A DNA stretch of 64,000 nucleotides from Nansenia antarctica (GCA_963989245.1 OZ022345.1:35021722-35085721), one strand, 5' to 3'; positions 23,947-35,486 are shown, counted from the first letter of the stretch. The notes: a model not told the origin generated them from the letters alone. Numbers and translations are program-made.

Positions 23947-24530
23947 ATTTACTTGTGGAAAATAAATTACAGTAGAATCTGAATCGCTATTATTACATCC
24001 TAAAGTAGAAATACACAAGTTAGAAGTATTTTGAGAAGGATGCAGGAAAATACTTATGAGATGCGTGATTCTGTTTGGAGACCATGCATGTACGCTTTCC
24101 CACCAGCAGAGGGCAGCCTAGCTCTTCCTGGTCAGCGCTGACACGAATGGTGGTCTCGACTAGAGTACCGCGGGTGACTTTATTCATCAACATTGTTTTC
24201 ATCTAGGCCTATATATTTGTATGTATTTACTTGTTTAAATCTTACAATACTTTTTAGATTATTTAGTTATTTTCTTTATCTTTGTTCTAGGCCCTTGGAT
24301 TGTATAATGGTTTATTCTTGTTTTATTAGGTAGTTTATATTATTGCTATTGTGTGTTGTATTGATTACTATTGTTCTATAGTAGAAATACTCGTGTTTCA
24401 ATCTCATGTACTTTCGAAATATATATAACCCTAATCTATATATAAGGATATGTATATGCGCATAGCCGTATATAGCCTACATACAGTATATACAGTTGAG
24501 GACAACATTGTTTTAGGACGATATGTCGAT

Positions 24531-24635
24531 ATATATTAAATTGATTTTTGCAACAGGGAGCTGGAATAGGGGCTTGCTCCGTCCACTCCACGCATCGACC
24601 TGGTATTGCAGTATGTCCAGGGAATGGTGCACTCC
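24531..24635 (+). pseudogene. U2-LINE chimera, copy 13
   Basis: U2 part unchanged; CACGTTTTGG subfamily. Confidence 0.87.
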
Positions 24636-25438
24636 TTTTACTGCATTCCGTTGTCTGGTACTTGTGCTCTGCAACGACAATAAAGTTGAATCTAATCTAA
24701 ATCTAAGCTATTTGTAAAACACTGTAATGTTAACGCTTGGCTACATAAGGAATGACCCTACTGGTGCGTCTGGCCGACCCAACCGGTGCGCTACGTTACA
24801 TAAAACAAGTTAATACGTTTCCATACTGACCATGAGCTGGTGTTAACATGGACAGGCTGTTTAGTTAGGCTCGACCATTAGTGGGATGATATCAGCCACG
24901 TTTTGGAGCGAGCAGGAGTATTTTGAGAAGGATGCAGGAAAATACTTATGAGATGCGTAATTCTGTTTGGAGACCATGCATGTACGCTTTCCCACCAGCA
25001 GAGGGCAGCCTAGCTCTTCCTGGTCAGCGCTGGCACGAATGGTGGTGACTTTATTCATCAACATTGTTTTCATCGAGGCCTATATATTTGTATGTATTTA
25101 CTTGTTTAAATCTTACAGTAATTCTTAGATTATTTAGTTATTTTCTTTATCTTTGTTCTAGGCCCTTGAACAAATGGTTTATTCTTGTTTTATTAGGTAG
25201 TTTATATTATTGCTATTGTGTGTTGTATTGGTTACTATTGTTCTATATTAGAAATAATCATGTACTTTCGAAATATACATAACCCTAATATATATATATA
25301 AGGATATGTATATGAGCATAGCCGTATATAGCCTACATATATACAGTTGGGGACAACATTGTTTTAGAACGATATGTCGAACCGTCGTTGTGACTTCTGT
25401 CTTGTGGGTCAGGTACCCGGGTTTCTCTGGTCTCAGGT

Positions 25439-25582
25439 ATCTCTGCGCAGTGGCAGTATCGTAGCCTATGAGGTTTATCCGAGGCGTGATTATTGCTAGT
25501 TGAAAACTTTACCCAATACCCCGCCGTGACGACTTGAAATATAGTCGGCATTGGCAATTTTTGATGGTCTCTAAGGAGACTG
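25439..25582 (+). ncRNA. U4 snRNA, copy 13
   Basis: Consensus RNA. Its subunit tail is cut at 25998 by the LINE and resumes at 34392. Confidence 0.9.
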
Positions 25583-26385
25583 ATTTACTTGTGGAAAATA
25601 AATTACAGTAGAATCTGAATCGCTATTATTACATCCTAAAGTAGAAATACACAAGTTAGAAGTATTTTGAGAAGGATGCAGGAAAATACTTATGAGATGC
25701 GTGATTCTGTTTGGAGACCATGCATGTACGCTTTCCCACCAGCAGAGGGCAGCCTAGCTCTTCCTGGTCAGCGCTGACACGAATGGTGGTCTCGACTAGA
25801 GTACCGCGGGTGACTTTATTCATCAACATTGTTTTCATCTAGGCCTATATATTTGTATGTATTTACTTGTTTAAATCTTACAATACTTTTTAGATTATTT
25901 AGTTATTTTCTTTATCTTTGTTCTAGGCCCTTGTATTGTATAATGGTTTATTCTTGTTTTATTAGGTAGTTTATATTATTGCTATTGTGTGTTGTATTAG
26001 TTAGTTTAGTTTAGTTTAGTTTATTAGTTTATTATATCGAGGACAATCCTAATACATGAACCATATAAAATATAGTAAAAAAGGCAGCGTTAGCCTAGTC
26101 GGCTAATTTTCAGCTGAAGTCCCCGGCCAGTTGCAACATGGCATCCTGAAAAGTAACGTCATTAGTTAAAATAAAACATTTAAAAATTCTAAGAACACGT
26201 GGCTGAGACAAGGTACCCCAACATCACACTTGACAAAAAACACACGTAAGCAAGCTGAGGTGATTGAAGGGGCTACAACAAACACCACATACACACTTAT
26301 GGGGGCAGCGACATTTCAAGCACATAGAAGCCACAGGACAATTACAGGCCACACAACATTAAGCACTTACAAACAGTTAAACAGT

Positions 26386-26733
26386 TGTCGTGTATTTCTC
26401 TTATTGGTTACGAATCAAAGAACAATTATTGAGTTTAAGATGATTTAATTAAAGTACAGAAACAGGGTATACGTATACCAACACTGGAGCCTTGTCTCTG
26501 TCCTCCTCTCCTGGGATCCGCTGGTCAAGAGCGCCCCCCTTGGGTCTCAACCCTATCCATCCACAATATGCAAATACAGTCACAGGTCATAGCCTATCAC
26601 CTTATCCAGATGGCCATGAGGGCCGTCCCCTGTGATGTCACCACGGCCCCAAGTCCGAGGGGCTGGTCAGATTACAAGAGCCATTGCACAACACTAGAAA
26701 ATAGGATATATATAGTAGAAAATATACGACACA
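26386..26733 (-). repeat. ERV 3' LTR
   Basis: TG...CA ends when read on the minus strand. It contains an octamer ATGCAAAT (26568-26575, plus-strand sense), a CRE-like GTGATGTCAC, and an ATTGG/CCAAT box. Confidence 0.92.
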
Positions 26734-26742
26734 TCCCCCCTC
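26734..26742 (-). other. ERV polypurine tract
   Basis: GAGGGGGGA on the minus strand, directly before the 3' LTR, where plus-strand DNA synthesis would be primed. Confidence 0.75.
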
Positions 26743-26833
26743 GGACCACCCAGAGGGTGTTCCGAAACTAAACGACCACAAAACAAAAACAAAAACACAA
26801 AACCCCACATAAAAAAAAATAAAAAAATTAAAA

Positions 26834-26864
<31 letters not shown>

Positions 26865-27392
26865 TTTTTTAAATAAACAACAACAAACAGAAAACCTACA
26901 CCAACACACATCACAAGAAGCACAATAACACAGACCAACCCAGCACCAGTACCAGCAACCAAATACAAAACAATCAACAATAAAAAAGAATCCTAAAAAT
27001 AACAATCACAATTAAACTAAACACAGTTCATCATGCACAAATCAATACAGAAACTTCCAACGACCGATGTTTTCTTTGTCCTTGAAGCGTCAGGGTCAGA
27101 GGTTGCTAGCACTTGTACCCAGTTGGAGAACAGCCTTTACCGCTGTCTCAGATTGATAACACTTTCATAGTCAGGAGCTTCCATTTTCATCGTTGCGTTA
27201 GGAACAGAACCTCTTTCCTATCTTTGCATAACCACTACATCACTTCTCAACTGACATCAATCACATACGATATAGAAATAAACAAACAATACACAAATAA
27301 TGACATTCAGTTATCATAACACATAATTCCCCAACAGTAAGCACAGGACAAAGGGAATGCATTAATGCATAGATCTTCACCTCAGGTGAGGA
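26743..27392 (-). other. ERV 3' internal region, possible env remnant
   Basis: No long ORF is open. A hydrophobic, Cys/Trp-rich reading frame starts at about 27005 on the minus strand and runs into a poly-A (poly-T on plus, 26849-26870). It could be a degraded membrane anchor of an envelope protein, but I see no Env motifs. Confidence 0.3.
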
Positions 27393-29267
27393 CTAGTCTT
27401 CTGAAAAGTGGACTGAGTGACTGATTTTCCAAAAACAGTCAATGAGGCCCTGCCTCCTAAGAAAGTCAAAAATCATGTCTGCTATAATAGGTGCTCCTAT
27501 CTTAGCAAAATAAGTTTCCCATTCCCCTAAGACCGTTTCCAGCCATGCTATCATCTGCTGTCCATTCCCGTCGTTCCCTTTGATCTGCTGCTTCACTACC
27601 CTATTCATAGTCTTTAATCTTTTCCTAACTGGTCGTCGTCCGTCAGTGTCATTGAGGTTCAGGCAGCCGCCTGGTCCCCTCCCACGCTGATCAAGGTCTG
27701 GGGAGTCGCCCTCAGCATCATCTGAAGCATGGTGCAGGCACTCGCCAGCATCCCCAGTAGCACAGGTGTCCAGGCTTTGGACACTCCCAGGCTGGACCTC
27801 CAGACTGTCAACACTCTCTGCTTCGTTGGTTTCTGGTTCATTGGCATCTGGACAGCTTTCCACTGTCCCCTCGGTTTCAGGCACTGCCGGTAATGTCACT
27901 GGCTGTAACACTGGCATTGCCACTGGCTCTGGCAACACCACAGCATCTCGTCGTAGCTCCTCCTTCTCAGGTTTTCTGGGGACCTCGGCACCTGTTGGCA
28001 CAACATCCTGCCTACTCTGTACATCCACCCCCCTGTCCACCACCCGTGGCCCTATTGGGGTAGGGATATGCCCAGACACCACTGGTGTACCCACTCTGAT
28101 GTTGTTTCTCCAACAGACCCCACATTGACCTAAAGCATGGTCAATCTGTTCCATCAAATATGGACTCCAAAACCCATATTCCTTGGTGATCTTGCGTCTT
28201 ACCTCCCCCCTAGCCACATGTGCTAATCCATGAGCTTCCCGTATTAACATGCCTATTAAATCTGAGGGTGCTACAACCAACCCCTCATGATTCCTCCATA
28301 GACCTGTGTCATCCTGACTTGCCCCCCTTGCTAGCCAAACGTTCTTGTCTAACGTAGTTACTCTACTCTGTAACATCAATAAATCCTCAAGTGCGACCAT
28401 GCCCTGTAATTGCTTTTCATGTGTGACCAGAAGACCTTTACCTGCCTTGTCTGCTCCTGTAATGGCTTTGGCTGCATCTTCTGCAGCCCTGTTACCTTGT
28501 GTGACATGTGATGAGTCAGACCTGTGTGTGGCACACTTCACTATGGCTAATTCCTTTGGCTTCATCATGGCTTGTAACAGCTTCATGATCTGTGCGTGAT
28601 GCTGTATAGGCGTACCATCAGTTCTCTTAAAACCCCGCCCCCTCCATACAGCTCCATTAAAATGACAAACATTATGTGCATAGGCAGAGTCGGTGTACAC
28701 TGTCACTCTCCGTCCGGTTCCCAAGTTGCATGCTTCTGTGAGGGCAATCAATTCAGCCAACTGAGCCGAGCAAGGCTGAGGAACTGCCTCAGCCTGTTCT
28801 ACAATAAACTTTGAATTTTGTGCTTTAACTAAGGAATACCCAGCGCACAAAGTTTCTCCTACCCCGTAACAAGACCCATCAACCCAATATTCTATATCAG
28901 CTCCCTTTAAAGGCAAAGCTTGTAGGTCTGTTCTATGCTTAATCACTCTGGCCGTCGATGGAATCTGAACACCAGATGGCACCGTCACCTGACAGCCGTC
29001 AGGTGTGCATTTTACTGTACAGTTCAATTGGCATAGAGCATCTCTCCCTAGCAGCCCTGTTGGCGTGTGTTCTGACACAAGTGTTGACAGAGTTGCTCTC
29101 TGTCCCTTGTACTCTAAGTCTACAAGCTCAGTTGTAGGAATCAGCTGTTTAATTCCCTCAAATCCGATTGTCTTCACATATTCTCTAGACATAGGGAGGT
29201 GCGTGGCGCCTTCAGGCTTCTGTGTCACCACCAGCTGGCACCTCCCACTCGGATCTTCCGGGCACCC
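27393..29267 (-). pseudogene. ERV pro-pol with RT and integrase core deleted
   Basis: This is in the same frame as gag, one UAG downstream. Visible in order: the end of a retroviral protease (GLLGRDALCQLN), in which the usual D-T/S-G active-site triplet position reads P-E-G; then directly an RNase H with its acidic residues (WVDGSC, AELIAL, YTDSAYA, AEDAA); the integrase HHCC zinc finger (AHGLAHVARG...CGVC); a proline- and acid-rich segment; and a C-terminal WLETVLGEWETYFAKIG stretch that may derive from Env. The whole RT and the D,D-35-E integrase core are missing, yet the frame stays open for about 625 codons. It cannot replicate by itself. Confidence 0.85.
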
Positions 29268-31025
29268 CTATAGGCCAGCTGCTGGGCCTCCGTAAGGGTT
29301 CATCACTCCTGGAGCAGGTGTAGTAGGAGGCCAATATCCTCCTCCTTGGCTCCCCCCTGCGCCCCCCTGGGGCCTGTTGCAGCAGGTACAGGCTAGATGT
29401 CCATTCTGGTCGCATTGGTAACACGGTTCTAGCATCTTCTTCCCTGCTGCTGTCCATCCCCCTGGTGGTGGTCCTTGGCCAGGCTGTGTGTACATCTGGT
29501 ATGGAACCGCTTGCACCCCTGGTGGTCCTTGTGGGTATGGATACCCCCCTTGTGGCCCCTGTGGGTAGGACTGGTAAGTAGCAGGATACCCCCCTTGTGG
29601 CCCCTGTGAGTAGAACTGGTAAGTAGCAGTCTGCACTCCAGGTGGCTGTTGCTGTGGGGCTAAAGCCTGCACTCCCTCTATGTTCCTCTCGCTTTCAGTC
29701 AATTGCAAATGAGTCAATATTCTGAGGGATTCTTCGTCTCGTGCCTTCTGTATCTGAATGTTCTTTCGATATAACTCAACTTGATGAGCTACGTGGTCTA
29801 TATAAACAGCTTTGTTCATGTGTCGTAGCCCCACCACTTCTGCTAGCTTATCCTTAACTGGGGTAGGAAGCCCTTCTTGTATTTTTTCCCTGATTATGGA
29901 TTTTTCTAAGGGGTTATCTTCAGCGTCTTTCCCTGTCACACTTCTCCATTGAGAGTGCACACGGGCAACATAACCCCTGGGATTCTCATCCCCCCCCAGT
30001 GGCTTCACAATGATATTGTCTGGGTGAATGTGAGTAGGGTAGATCTCCCTGATTGCTTTCCACAGTTTGCCTCTGTTTGCTGCAAAGAGCTCTGGATCAT
30101 AAACTGATGTATTGATATATCTATGAAGTCCTGCCTTCATCAATATTTCCTGCATTGTATCCAATCCTGCAATAAAAGCTAAGAGTCTTTTCAGGTCTCC
30201 CATCGCGGCCTGCGTTCCTGTCAGTATCACGTCGACCTCTCGCGTCCACGAATGTCCTCCCTCTTGAAGAACGGGGAGTTTCTCGATCACTTCAGACAGA
30301 TCTGTATGATGCCACGGATGATATTCCATCTTGTTACCCCGAATCAGCACTGGACAGTTCTTTAATGTATTTGATGACATTCGGTGACAATCTCCCTCTT
30401 TCTCCGGGCGTCTTCTCCCACCTTTCCTTTCGGCTGTGGCTATCATCTTCCTGACCTGCGCGTTGTAGCCTCCATCTGCATTGTCGTCATCACTTGAGTC
30501 TTCACTGCCATCTTCGCTGTCATCTTCCTCGTCACTCCTGTCGTCCCCTTTTCCCCTTGGCTCCTTCTTCTTCTGGGAATGATCCTCCAGTGCCTTAGCA
30601 TATGGAGGGGGACTGGAGGCAGGACACAGGTCTGGGGATGAAATGTTCAATTTCTGTTCCAGTGTTCTGGCCAATTCTTTTTTCTTTTCCGGTTCCATCT
30701 GAGCTATTTTCTGTCCCTCTACCTTAAAGAGGTCTAAGATGTCTAATTCTAACTTGCGTTTCTCTGACCTATCTTTCCCTTTCTGATTTGCCTTGTGTAC
30801 AGTGATAAGTATCTCCAATGTTGCAATTAATTGTAAATTAAGGCTGCCCTCTTTCGGCCACGGCTGTTCAATGTATGCCCAACGGCTATTCCATTTCGTT
30901 GACATTTTGCTAATTTCCCTAACAAGAGGATTCATTTTTTCCACTATAGCCATAGGGGATAACGTAGCCAACATTCCACGATGTTCACTAATATCTTTTA
31001 ACAGCTTCGTAGAATTTGACCCCAT
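29268..31025 (-). CDS. ERV Gag polyprotein, open
   Basis: 585 codons starting MGSNST, an N-myristoylation-type start for membrane targeting. It has a matrix-like N-terminus, a PPPY late-domain motif (SSPPPYAKAL), an acidic Ser/Asp-rich linker, a capsid-like region (about residues 215-420), a Gln/Gly/Pro/Tyr repeat-rich segment, and a retroviral zinc knuckle CYQCDQNGHLACTC (C-X2-C-X4-H-X4-C). It ends at a UAG (29270-29268) followed by G, and the pro-pol frame continues in register, the arrangement used for stop-codon readthrough in gamma- and epsilonretroviruses. No internal breaks are seen, so it could still make particles. Confidence 0.88.
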   Translation of the reverse strand: MGSNSTKLLKDISEHRGMLATLSPMAIVEKMNPLVREISKMSTKWNSRWAYIEQPWPKEGSLNLQLIATLEILITVHKANQKGKDRSEKRKLELDILDLFKVEGQKIAQMEPEKKKELARTLEQKLNISSPDLCPASSPPPYAKALEDHSQKKKEPRGKGDDRSDEEDDSEDGSEDSSDDDNADGGYNAQVRKMIATAERKGGRRRPEKEGDCHRMSSNTLKNCPVLIRGNKMEYHPWHHTDLSEVIEKLPVLQEGGHSWTREVDVILTGTQAAMGDLKRLLAFIAGLDTMQEILMKAGLHRYINTSVYDPELFAANRGKLWKAIREIYPTHIHPDNIIVKPLGGDENPRGYVARVHSQWRSVTGKDAEDNPLEKSIIREKIQEGLPTPVKDKLAEVVGLRHMNKAVYIDHVAHQVELYRKNIQIQKARDEESLRILTHLQLTESERNIEGVQALAPQQQPPGVQTATYQFYSQGPQGGYPATYQSYPQGPQGGYPYPQGPPGVQAVPYQMYTQPGQGPPPGGWTAAGKKMLEPCYQCDQNGHLACTCCNRPQGGAGGSQGGGYWPPTTPAPGVMNPYGGPAAGL

Positions 31026-32878
31026 TCTACTTGCTCAATATGCTGACAATATTCTATATTAGATAAGGTGTACGCTTCTTACAACCCACCTTATTTTGCC
31101 TTATTTGCTAAACAAATGCTAGTCCAATATAACTGTATTAACCGCCCACACAAAACCACTACAACCCAGAACAACAGATTTGCCTCTTGTGTATGTCAGT
31201 GCAGTATTAACTTAAATCTAATCACTTTGTAAGTACTTTATACTTAAATGTGTTTCCTAATTGTTTATGAATATGTGTCACTTGATTACTCCTTCAATAC
31301 TAATTACAGTTCTGGTCAACACAATTATTAAATCACAAAGGCTGGTCACACCTAAGTATTCACCGATCCACAAAAACCCTTTTACTGCTCAACTATCAAA
31401 TATGTACTATTCTGCTATTCCTTAATCAAACACTGTGGAAATGACCTAACTAAAATAAAATATGTAAATTACAAATATTAATTATAACCTGTAAAGAAAT
31501 CGACTTGTTATTTGGAAAAGAATGAATGATTAATTATTAATTACAATCTGTAAAGAAATCGACTTGTTAAGTGAAAGGAATGAATGATTAGTTAGAATTA
31601 TTCATTGACACTTCATTGATGTAAACCTGTAAAGTCAATTAGCTATTATCGACACAAAGAAATGGTTATTATTAGATTATCACAAAACAATTGATCAAAG
31701 TTCTGTGAAACAGAAAATGAAATGATCTGAATAATTAATTCAATCAATTAGTAATTAATTAAATTAATTAAAGTAATATCTAACAATCATCTACAAACAT
31801 CATCAATGAAGGAGGGTTGTATTTCATCAATTTACAGAGAGCCAATGTTTTAAAAATGTCTTGTCGTATTTTGGCCAGCAGATGGAGCTGTGCTCCGGCT
31901 AACGCGCATCGATTGCGCATGCGCCAACTCTTCCATGTAAAATGGAGGCTATGAATGTTTTAACCGTAACTCTAAACTATTTAAAATACCCCGCTGATCA
32001 ATTCACCTTATCTCTATCTCTAAATTACTACACAACCTATGTGAAATGAATTTAACTTTATCTGTAAGGGATAAGTAATGAAATTAATCAAATTCAGGTT
32101 CCCTTCTAAAGGAATGTTCCACTGTGTGTCTGCGCTTTTTGCAAAGCAGGAAGAGGGAAGGGCTTTATTGTTCTTGAAAGCCCACGGCCGTATTGGGGCC
32201 TGCTTAAAACAATCTCTTTAACACAACTTGTTTTCATAAACGATTACTTTTCACGACACAGCAATATCAAGATTATCTTTCAATCCAGTTAAACTATTAT
32301 TTATCTCATTCAAATATTCTACGTTCACGTTTTCCTCATAAAGATGGCCTCTGTGTGTGTCCTTTCTCAAGGACAAAGAAAAATGGCGTCTAAGAATAGA
32401 TTCTCTGACAGGACACTGCAAATGGCCGCTTACAAAATGGCGTCCTTTCAAACAGACAAAGAGCCTCACATGTTCTCCACTGCTACAATACAAAACAGAC
32501 TACCCAGTCCACCCACACTCCAACACATAAACACAACCTCACCGAATTTTACACAGACACACACGATATTCCAATACCGTACAAACAAATCACATACCTT
32601 ACCATCAAACACTATATTTTACAAAAAACGGGCTTCAAAGTCCGGCTCTCACCACCCACTTATTAAAGATTATGAAAAGTTTGTTTCTATTCCAACAAGA
32701 TTACCGTTACACAAAGATTCTTTTGACTATAACTTATCTGAGATTTACAGTCTATTTTGAACACACCAATCGACTAGAGAGAGAGGTCTCTGCAGAAAAT
32801 CTACCTTCTTCGTTAGATTGAAGTTTGCAAAATACTGTAAATTAAGCTATATTATCTCCGTTGCTTGCTCGCCATTAC
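31026..32878 (-). other. ERV leader between 5' LTR and gag
   Basis: An unusually long, AT-rich 1.85-kb untranslated leader, presumably carrying the packaging signal. Short ORFs on both strands have no recognisable similarity. Contains a repeated motif (GTAAAGAAATCGACTTGTTA at about 31492 and 31550). Confidence 0.6.
32857..32874 (-). other. ERV primer binding site candidate
   Basis: The minus strand reads TGGCGAGCAAGCAACGGA four bases after the 5' LTR. The leading TGG pairs with a tRNA CCA end. The tRNA species is not assigned. Confidence 0.6.
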
Positions 32879-33226
32879 TGTCGTGTATTTCTCTTATTGG
32901 TTACGAATCAAAGAACAATTATTGAGTTTAAGATGATTTAATTAAAGTACAGAAACAGGGTATACGTATACCAACACTGGAGCCTTGTCTCTGTCCTCCT
33001 CTCCTGGGATCCGCTGGTCAAGAGCGCCCCCCTTGGGTCTCAACCCTATCCATCCACAATATGCAAATACAGTCACAGGTCATAGCCTATCACCTTATCC
33101 AGATGGCCATGAGGGCCGTCCCCTGTGATGTCACCACGGCCCCAAGTCCGAGGGGCTGGTCAGATTACAAGAGCCATTGCACAACACTAGAAAATAGGAT
33201 ATATATAGTAGAAAATATACGACACA
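32879..33226 (-). repeat. ERV 5' LTR
   Basis: 348 bp, same length and apparently the same sequence as the 3' LTR. It acts as promoter for the minus strand. Confidence 0.92.
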
Positions 33227-33292
33227 GTTAAACATTAAACAAAACAAAACATACCAAAAAAAGGCATTATGGGGAGGCAGCACAGAGAGGGA

Positions 33293-34391
33293 TTAATGAG
33301 GACAAGTATAGTTCTGTGTCAGCCAGGCTTTCATGTGTGTTGTGAAGGTGGAGTAAGTATGTATGTCTTTGAGTTGGTTGGGTAGTGAGTTCCAGTTTTC
33401 TATTGCTATCACTGAGAAGGATTGCTTACTGAAGGTGCTTTTCCTGAATGGAACTATAAGGTCGCCACGAGAGGTGCTTCTGGTGGGCCGTAAGCTGTGG
33501 TCACGCTGGTTTATGAAAGAGTTAAGCGGGGGAGGAGCTTTGTTATGCAGAATTTTATGGATGAGACAGATGTTTTTGTATTTGATGGTGTCTTCCCAGC
33601 TAAGGTATTTACATTTGTCTAGGATGGTACAGTAGTGTGTGCTGTTTGGCTTCTGGTCCATGACCTTAAGGGTCCGCTTGTATAGGGTGGCTAATGGCTT
33701 TAGGGAAGTGCTGTATGCATGGCCCCAGCTTGTCAAACAATATGTGAGGTGCGACATAATTGATGCGTCCATGTATAGTCTGGCAGCACTCATGGTCAGT
33801 GAGCTTCTGATGTACCTGAAGTTTGCCAGGCCAAACTTCACCCTACCAGACACTTTCTTGATGTGCTCTTTGAAAGTCAGGTTTGAATCAATGATGATCC
33901 CTAAATATTTGAACGACGGAACTATACTAATGTTTTGCCCTGAAATGGTTATGTTTGCCGTGGTCATATTGTGTTGTTTGGAGAAGAACATTCCTACAGT
34001 TTTATTAACATTGAGCTGGAGGCAAGAGCTGTTGAGCCATTTGGTGACCTTTTCCATAGCAGAGCTAAGTTTGGCAGCTGCCAGGTGTTTGTTCTTGTCA
34101 TGCACATACAAAACAGTGTCATCAGCATACATTTGTACATGCACTTCTGGGCAGACAGATGGTAGGTCGTTGATATATAGGCTAAACAAGAGTGGGCCAA
34201 GTATGGAGCCTTGTGGTACCCCGGTGCAAGACATGATGGTAGGTGAGCGCTGATTGTTTATCTGGACTAGCTGATTTCTGTCACTGAGATATGAGTCCAA
34301 CCATTTAAGGGCTGATGGCAAGAAGTTAAAGGCAGACAGCTTGGTGATAAGGACCTGGTGATTGACTGTGTCGAAGGCTTTGCGTTCAATA
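33293..34391 (-). pseudogene. LINE reverse transcriptase, C-terminal two-thirds
   Basis: About 365 codons remain open. They begin inside the RT palm (KAFDTVNH), then GVPQGSILGPLLFSLYINDL, the catalytic YADDTVLY, the thumb region (FKYLGIIIDSNLTFKEH), and a C-terminal segment with FSVIAIENWNSLPNQL. The endonuclease and the first RT motifs are lost to 5' truncation. The ORF can be extended rightwards through array sequence to 34441, but those first ~17 residues are not LINE-derived. Confidence 0.9.
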
Positions 34392-34564
34392 GTATTGATT
34401 ACTATTGTTCTATAGTAGAAATACTCGTGTTTCAATCTCATGTACTTTCGAAATATATATAACCCTAATCTATATATAAGGATATGTATATGCGCATAGC
34501 CGTATATAGCCTACATACAGTATATACAGTTGAGGACAACATTGTTTTAGGACGATATGTCGAT

Positions 34565-34669
34565 ATATATTAAATTGATTTTTGCAACAGGGAGCTGGAA
34601 TAGGGGCTTGCTCCGTCCACTCCACGCATCGACCTGGTATTGCAGTATGTCCAGGGAATGGTGCACTCC
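34565..34669 (+). pseudogene. U2-LINE chimera, copy 14
   Basis: U2 part unchanged. It lies just right of the LINE/ERV insertion and completes the unit begun by U4 copy 13. CACGTCTTGG subfamily, like copies 1-2. Confidence 0.87.
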
Positions 34670-35486
34670 TTTTACTGCATTCCGTTGTCTGGTACTTGTG
34701 CTCTGCAACGACAATAAAGTTGAATCTAATCTAAATCTAAGCTATTTGTAAAACACTGTAATGTTAACGCTTGGCTACATAAGGAATGACCCTACTGGTG
34801 CGTCTGGCCGACCCAACCGGTGCGCTACGTTACATAAAACAAGTTAATACGTTTCCATACTGACCATGAGCTGGTGTTAACATGGACAGGCTGTTTAGTT
34901 AGGCTCGACCATTAGTGGGATGATATCAGCCACGTCTTGGAGCGAGCAGAAGTATTTTGAGAAGGATGCAGGAAAATACTTATGAGATGCGTAATTCTGT
35001 TTGGAGACCATGCATGTACGCTTTCCCACCAGCAGGGGGCAGCCTAGCTCTTCCTGGTCAGCGCTGGCACGAATGGTGGTGACTTTATTCATCAACATTG
35101 TTTTCATCTAGGCCTATATATTTGTATGTATTTACTTGTTTAAATCTTACAGTAATTCTTAGATTATTTAGTTATTTTCTTTATCTTTGTTCTAGGCCCT
35201 TGAATAAATGGTTTATTCTTGTTTTATTAGGTAGTTTATATTATTGCTATTGTGTGTTGTATTGATTACTATTGTTCTATATTAGAAATAATCATGTACT
35301 TTCGAAATATACATAACCCTAATATATATATATATATATATATATATAAGGATATGTATATGAGCATAGCCGTATATAGCATACATATATACAGTTGGGG
35401 ACAACATTGTTTTAGAACGAGATGTCGAACCGTCGTTGTGACTTCTGTCTTGTGGGTCAGGTACCCGGGTTTCTCTGGTCTCAGGT

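Larger units (their letters stand above)
3731..25998 (+). repeat. Tandem U4 / U2-chimera snRNA array, left block
   Basis: The repeat unit is about 1634-1684 bp and is itself a dimer. The U4 subunit (about 0.78 kb) starts with an AT-rich stretch, then a shared leader (AAGGATATGTATATG...), a U4 gene, and a shared 0.4-kb tail. The U2 subunit (about 0.85 kb) has the same leader and tail, but a U2 3' half, a LINE tail and about 230 bp of unique sequence replace the U4 gene. Unit spacing from U4 starts: 1634, 1636, 1638, 1684, 2480 (with hAT), 1642, 1668, 1640, 1636, 2589 (extra U2 subunit), 1676, 1636. Short ORFs recurring in every unit are by-products of the repeated sequence. The block ends at 25998, where a LINE interrupts it. 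Confidence 0.95.
26386..33226 (-). mobile_element. Endogenous retrovirus (gamma/epsilon-like), defective pol
   Basis: A 6.84-kb provirus on the minus strand lies within the LINE 3' UTR. Order in its own direction: 5' LTR (33226-32879), primer binding site, long leader, gag, UAG, truncated pro-pol, possible env remnant, polypurine tract, 3' LTR (26733-26386). The two 348-bp LTRs appear base-for-base identical by eye, so the insertion is young. The target duplication is ambiguous: AGTT if the terminal bases are shared; flanks both carry GTTAAACA nearby. Class is inferred from Gag features and UAG readthrough. Confidence 0.9.
25999..34391 (-). mobile_element. 5'-truncated LINE insertion, split by an ERV
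   Basis: An array unit is interrupted between GTATT at 25994-25998 and GTATT at 34392-34396, a 5-bp target-site duplication. The inserted element runs on the minus strand: an RT fragment begins at the right end, and a TTTAG-rich 3' tail (about 25999-26032, AAACTAAACTAA on the minus strand) lies at the left end. Its 3' UTR (26033-26385 plus 33227-33292) is split by a retrovirus. Class is most like the CR1/L2/Jockey group; the exact family is not known to me. Confidence 0.88.

Noticed and set aside
3731..25998. CRISPR-like or rDNA array
   Set aside because: Unit is 1.6 kb with vertebrate snRNA content; no short repeats with unique spacers and no 5S or 18S/28S sequence seen.
32344..32760. 138-codon plus-strand ORF in the ERV leader
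   Set aside because: No similarity, antisense to the provirus, low-complexity composition.
33639..34253. 204-codon plus-strand ORF
   Set aside because: Antisense shadow of the LINE reverse transcriptase.
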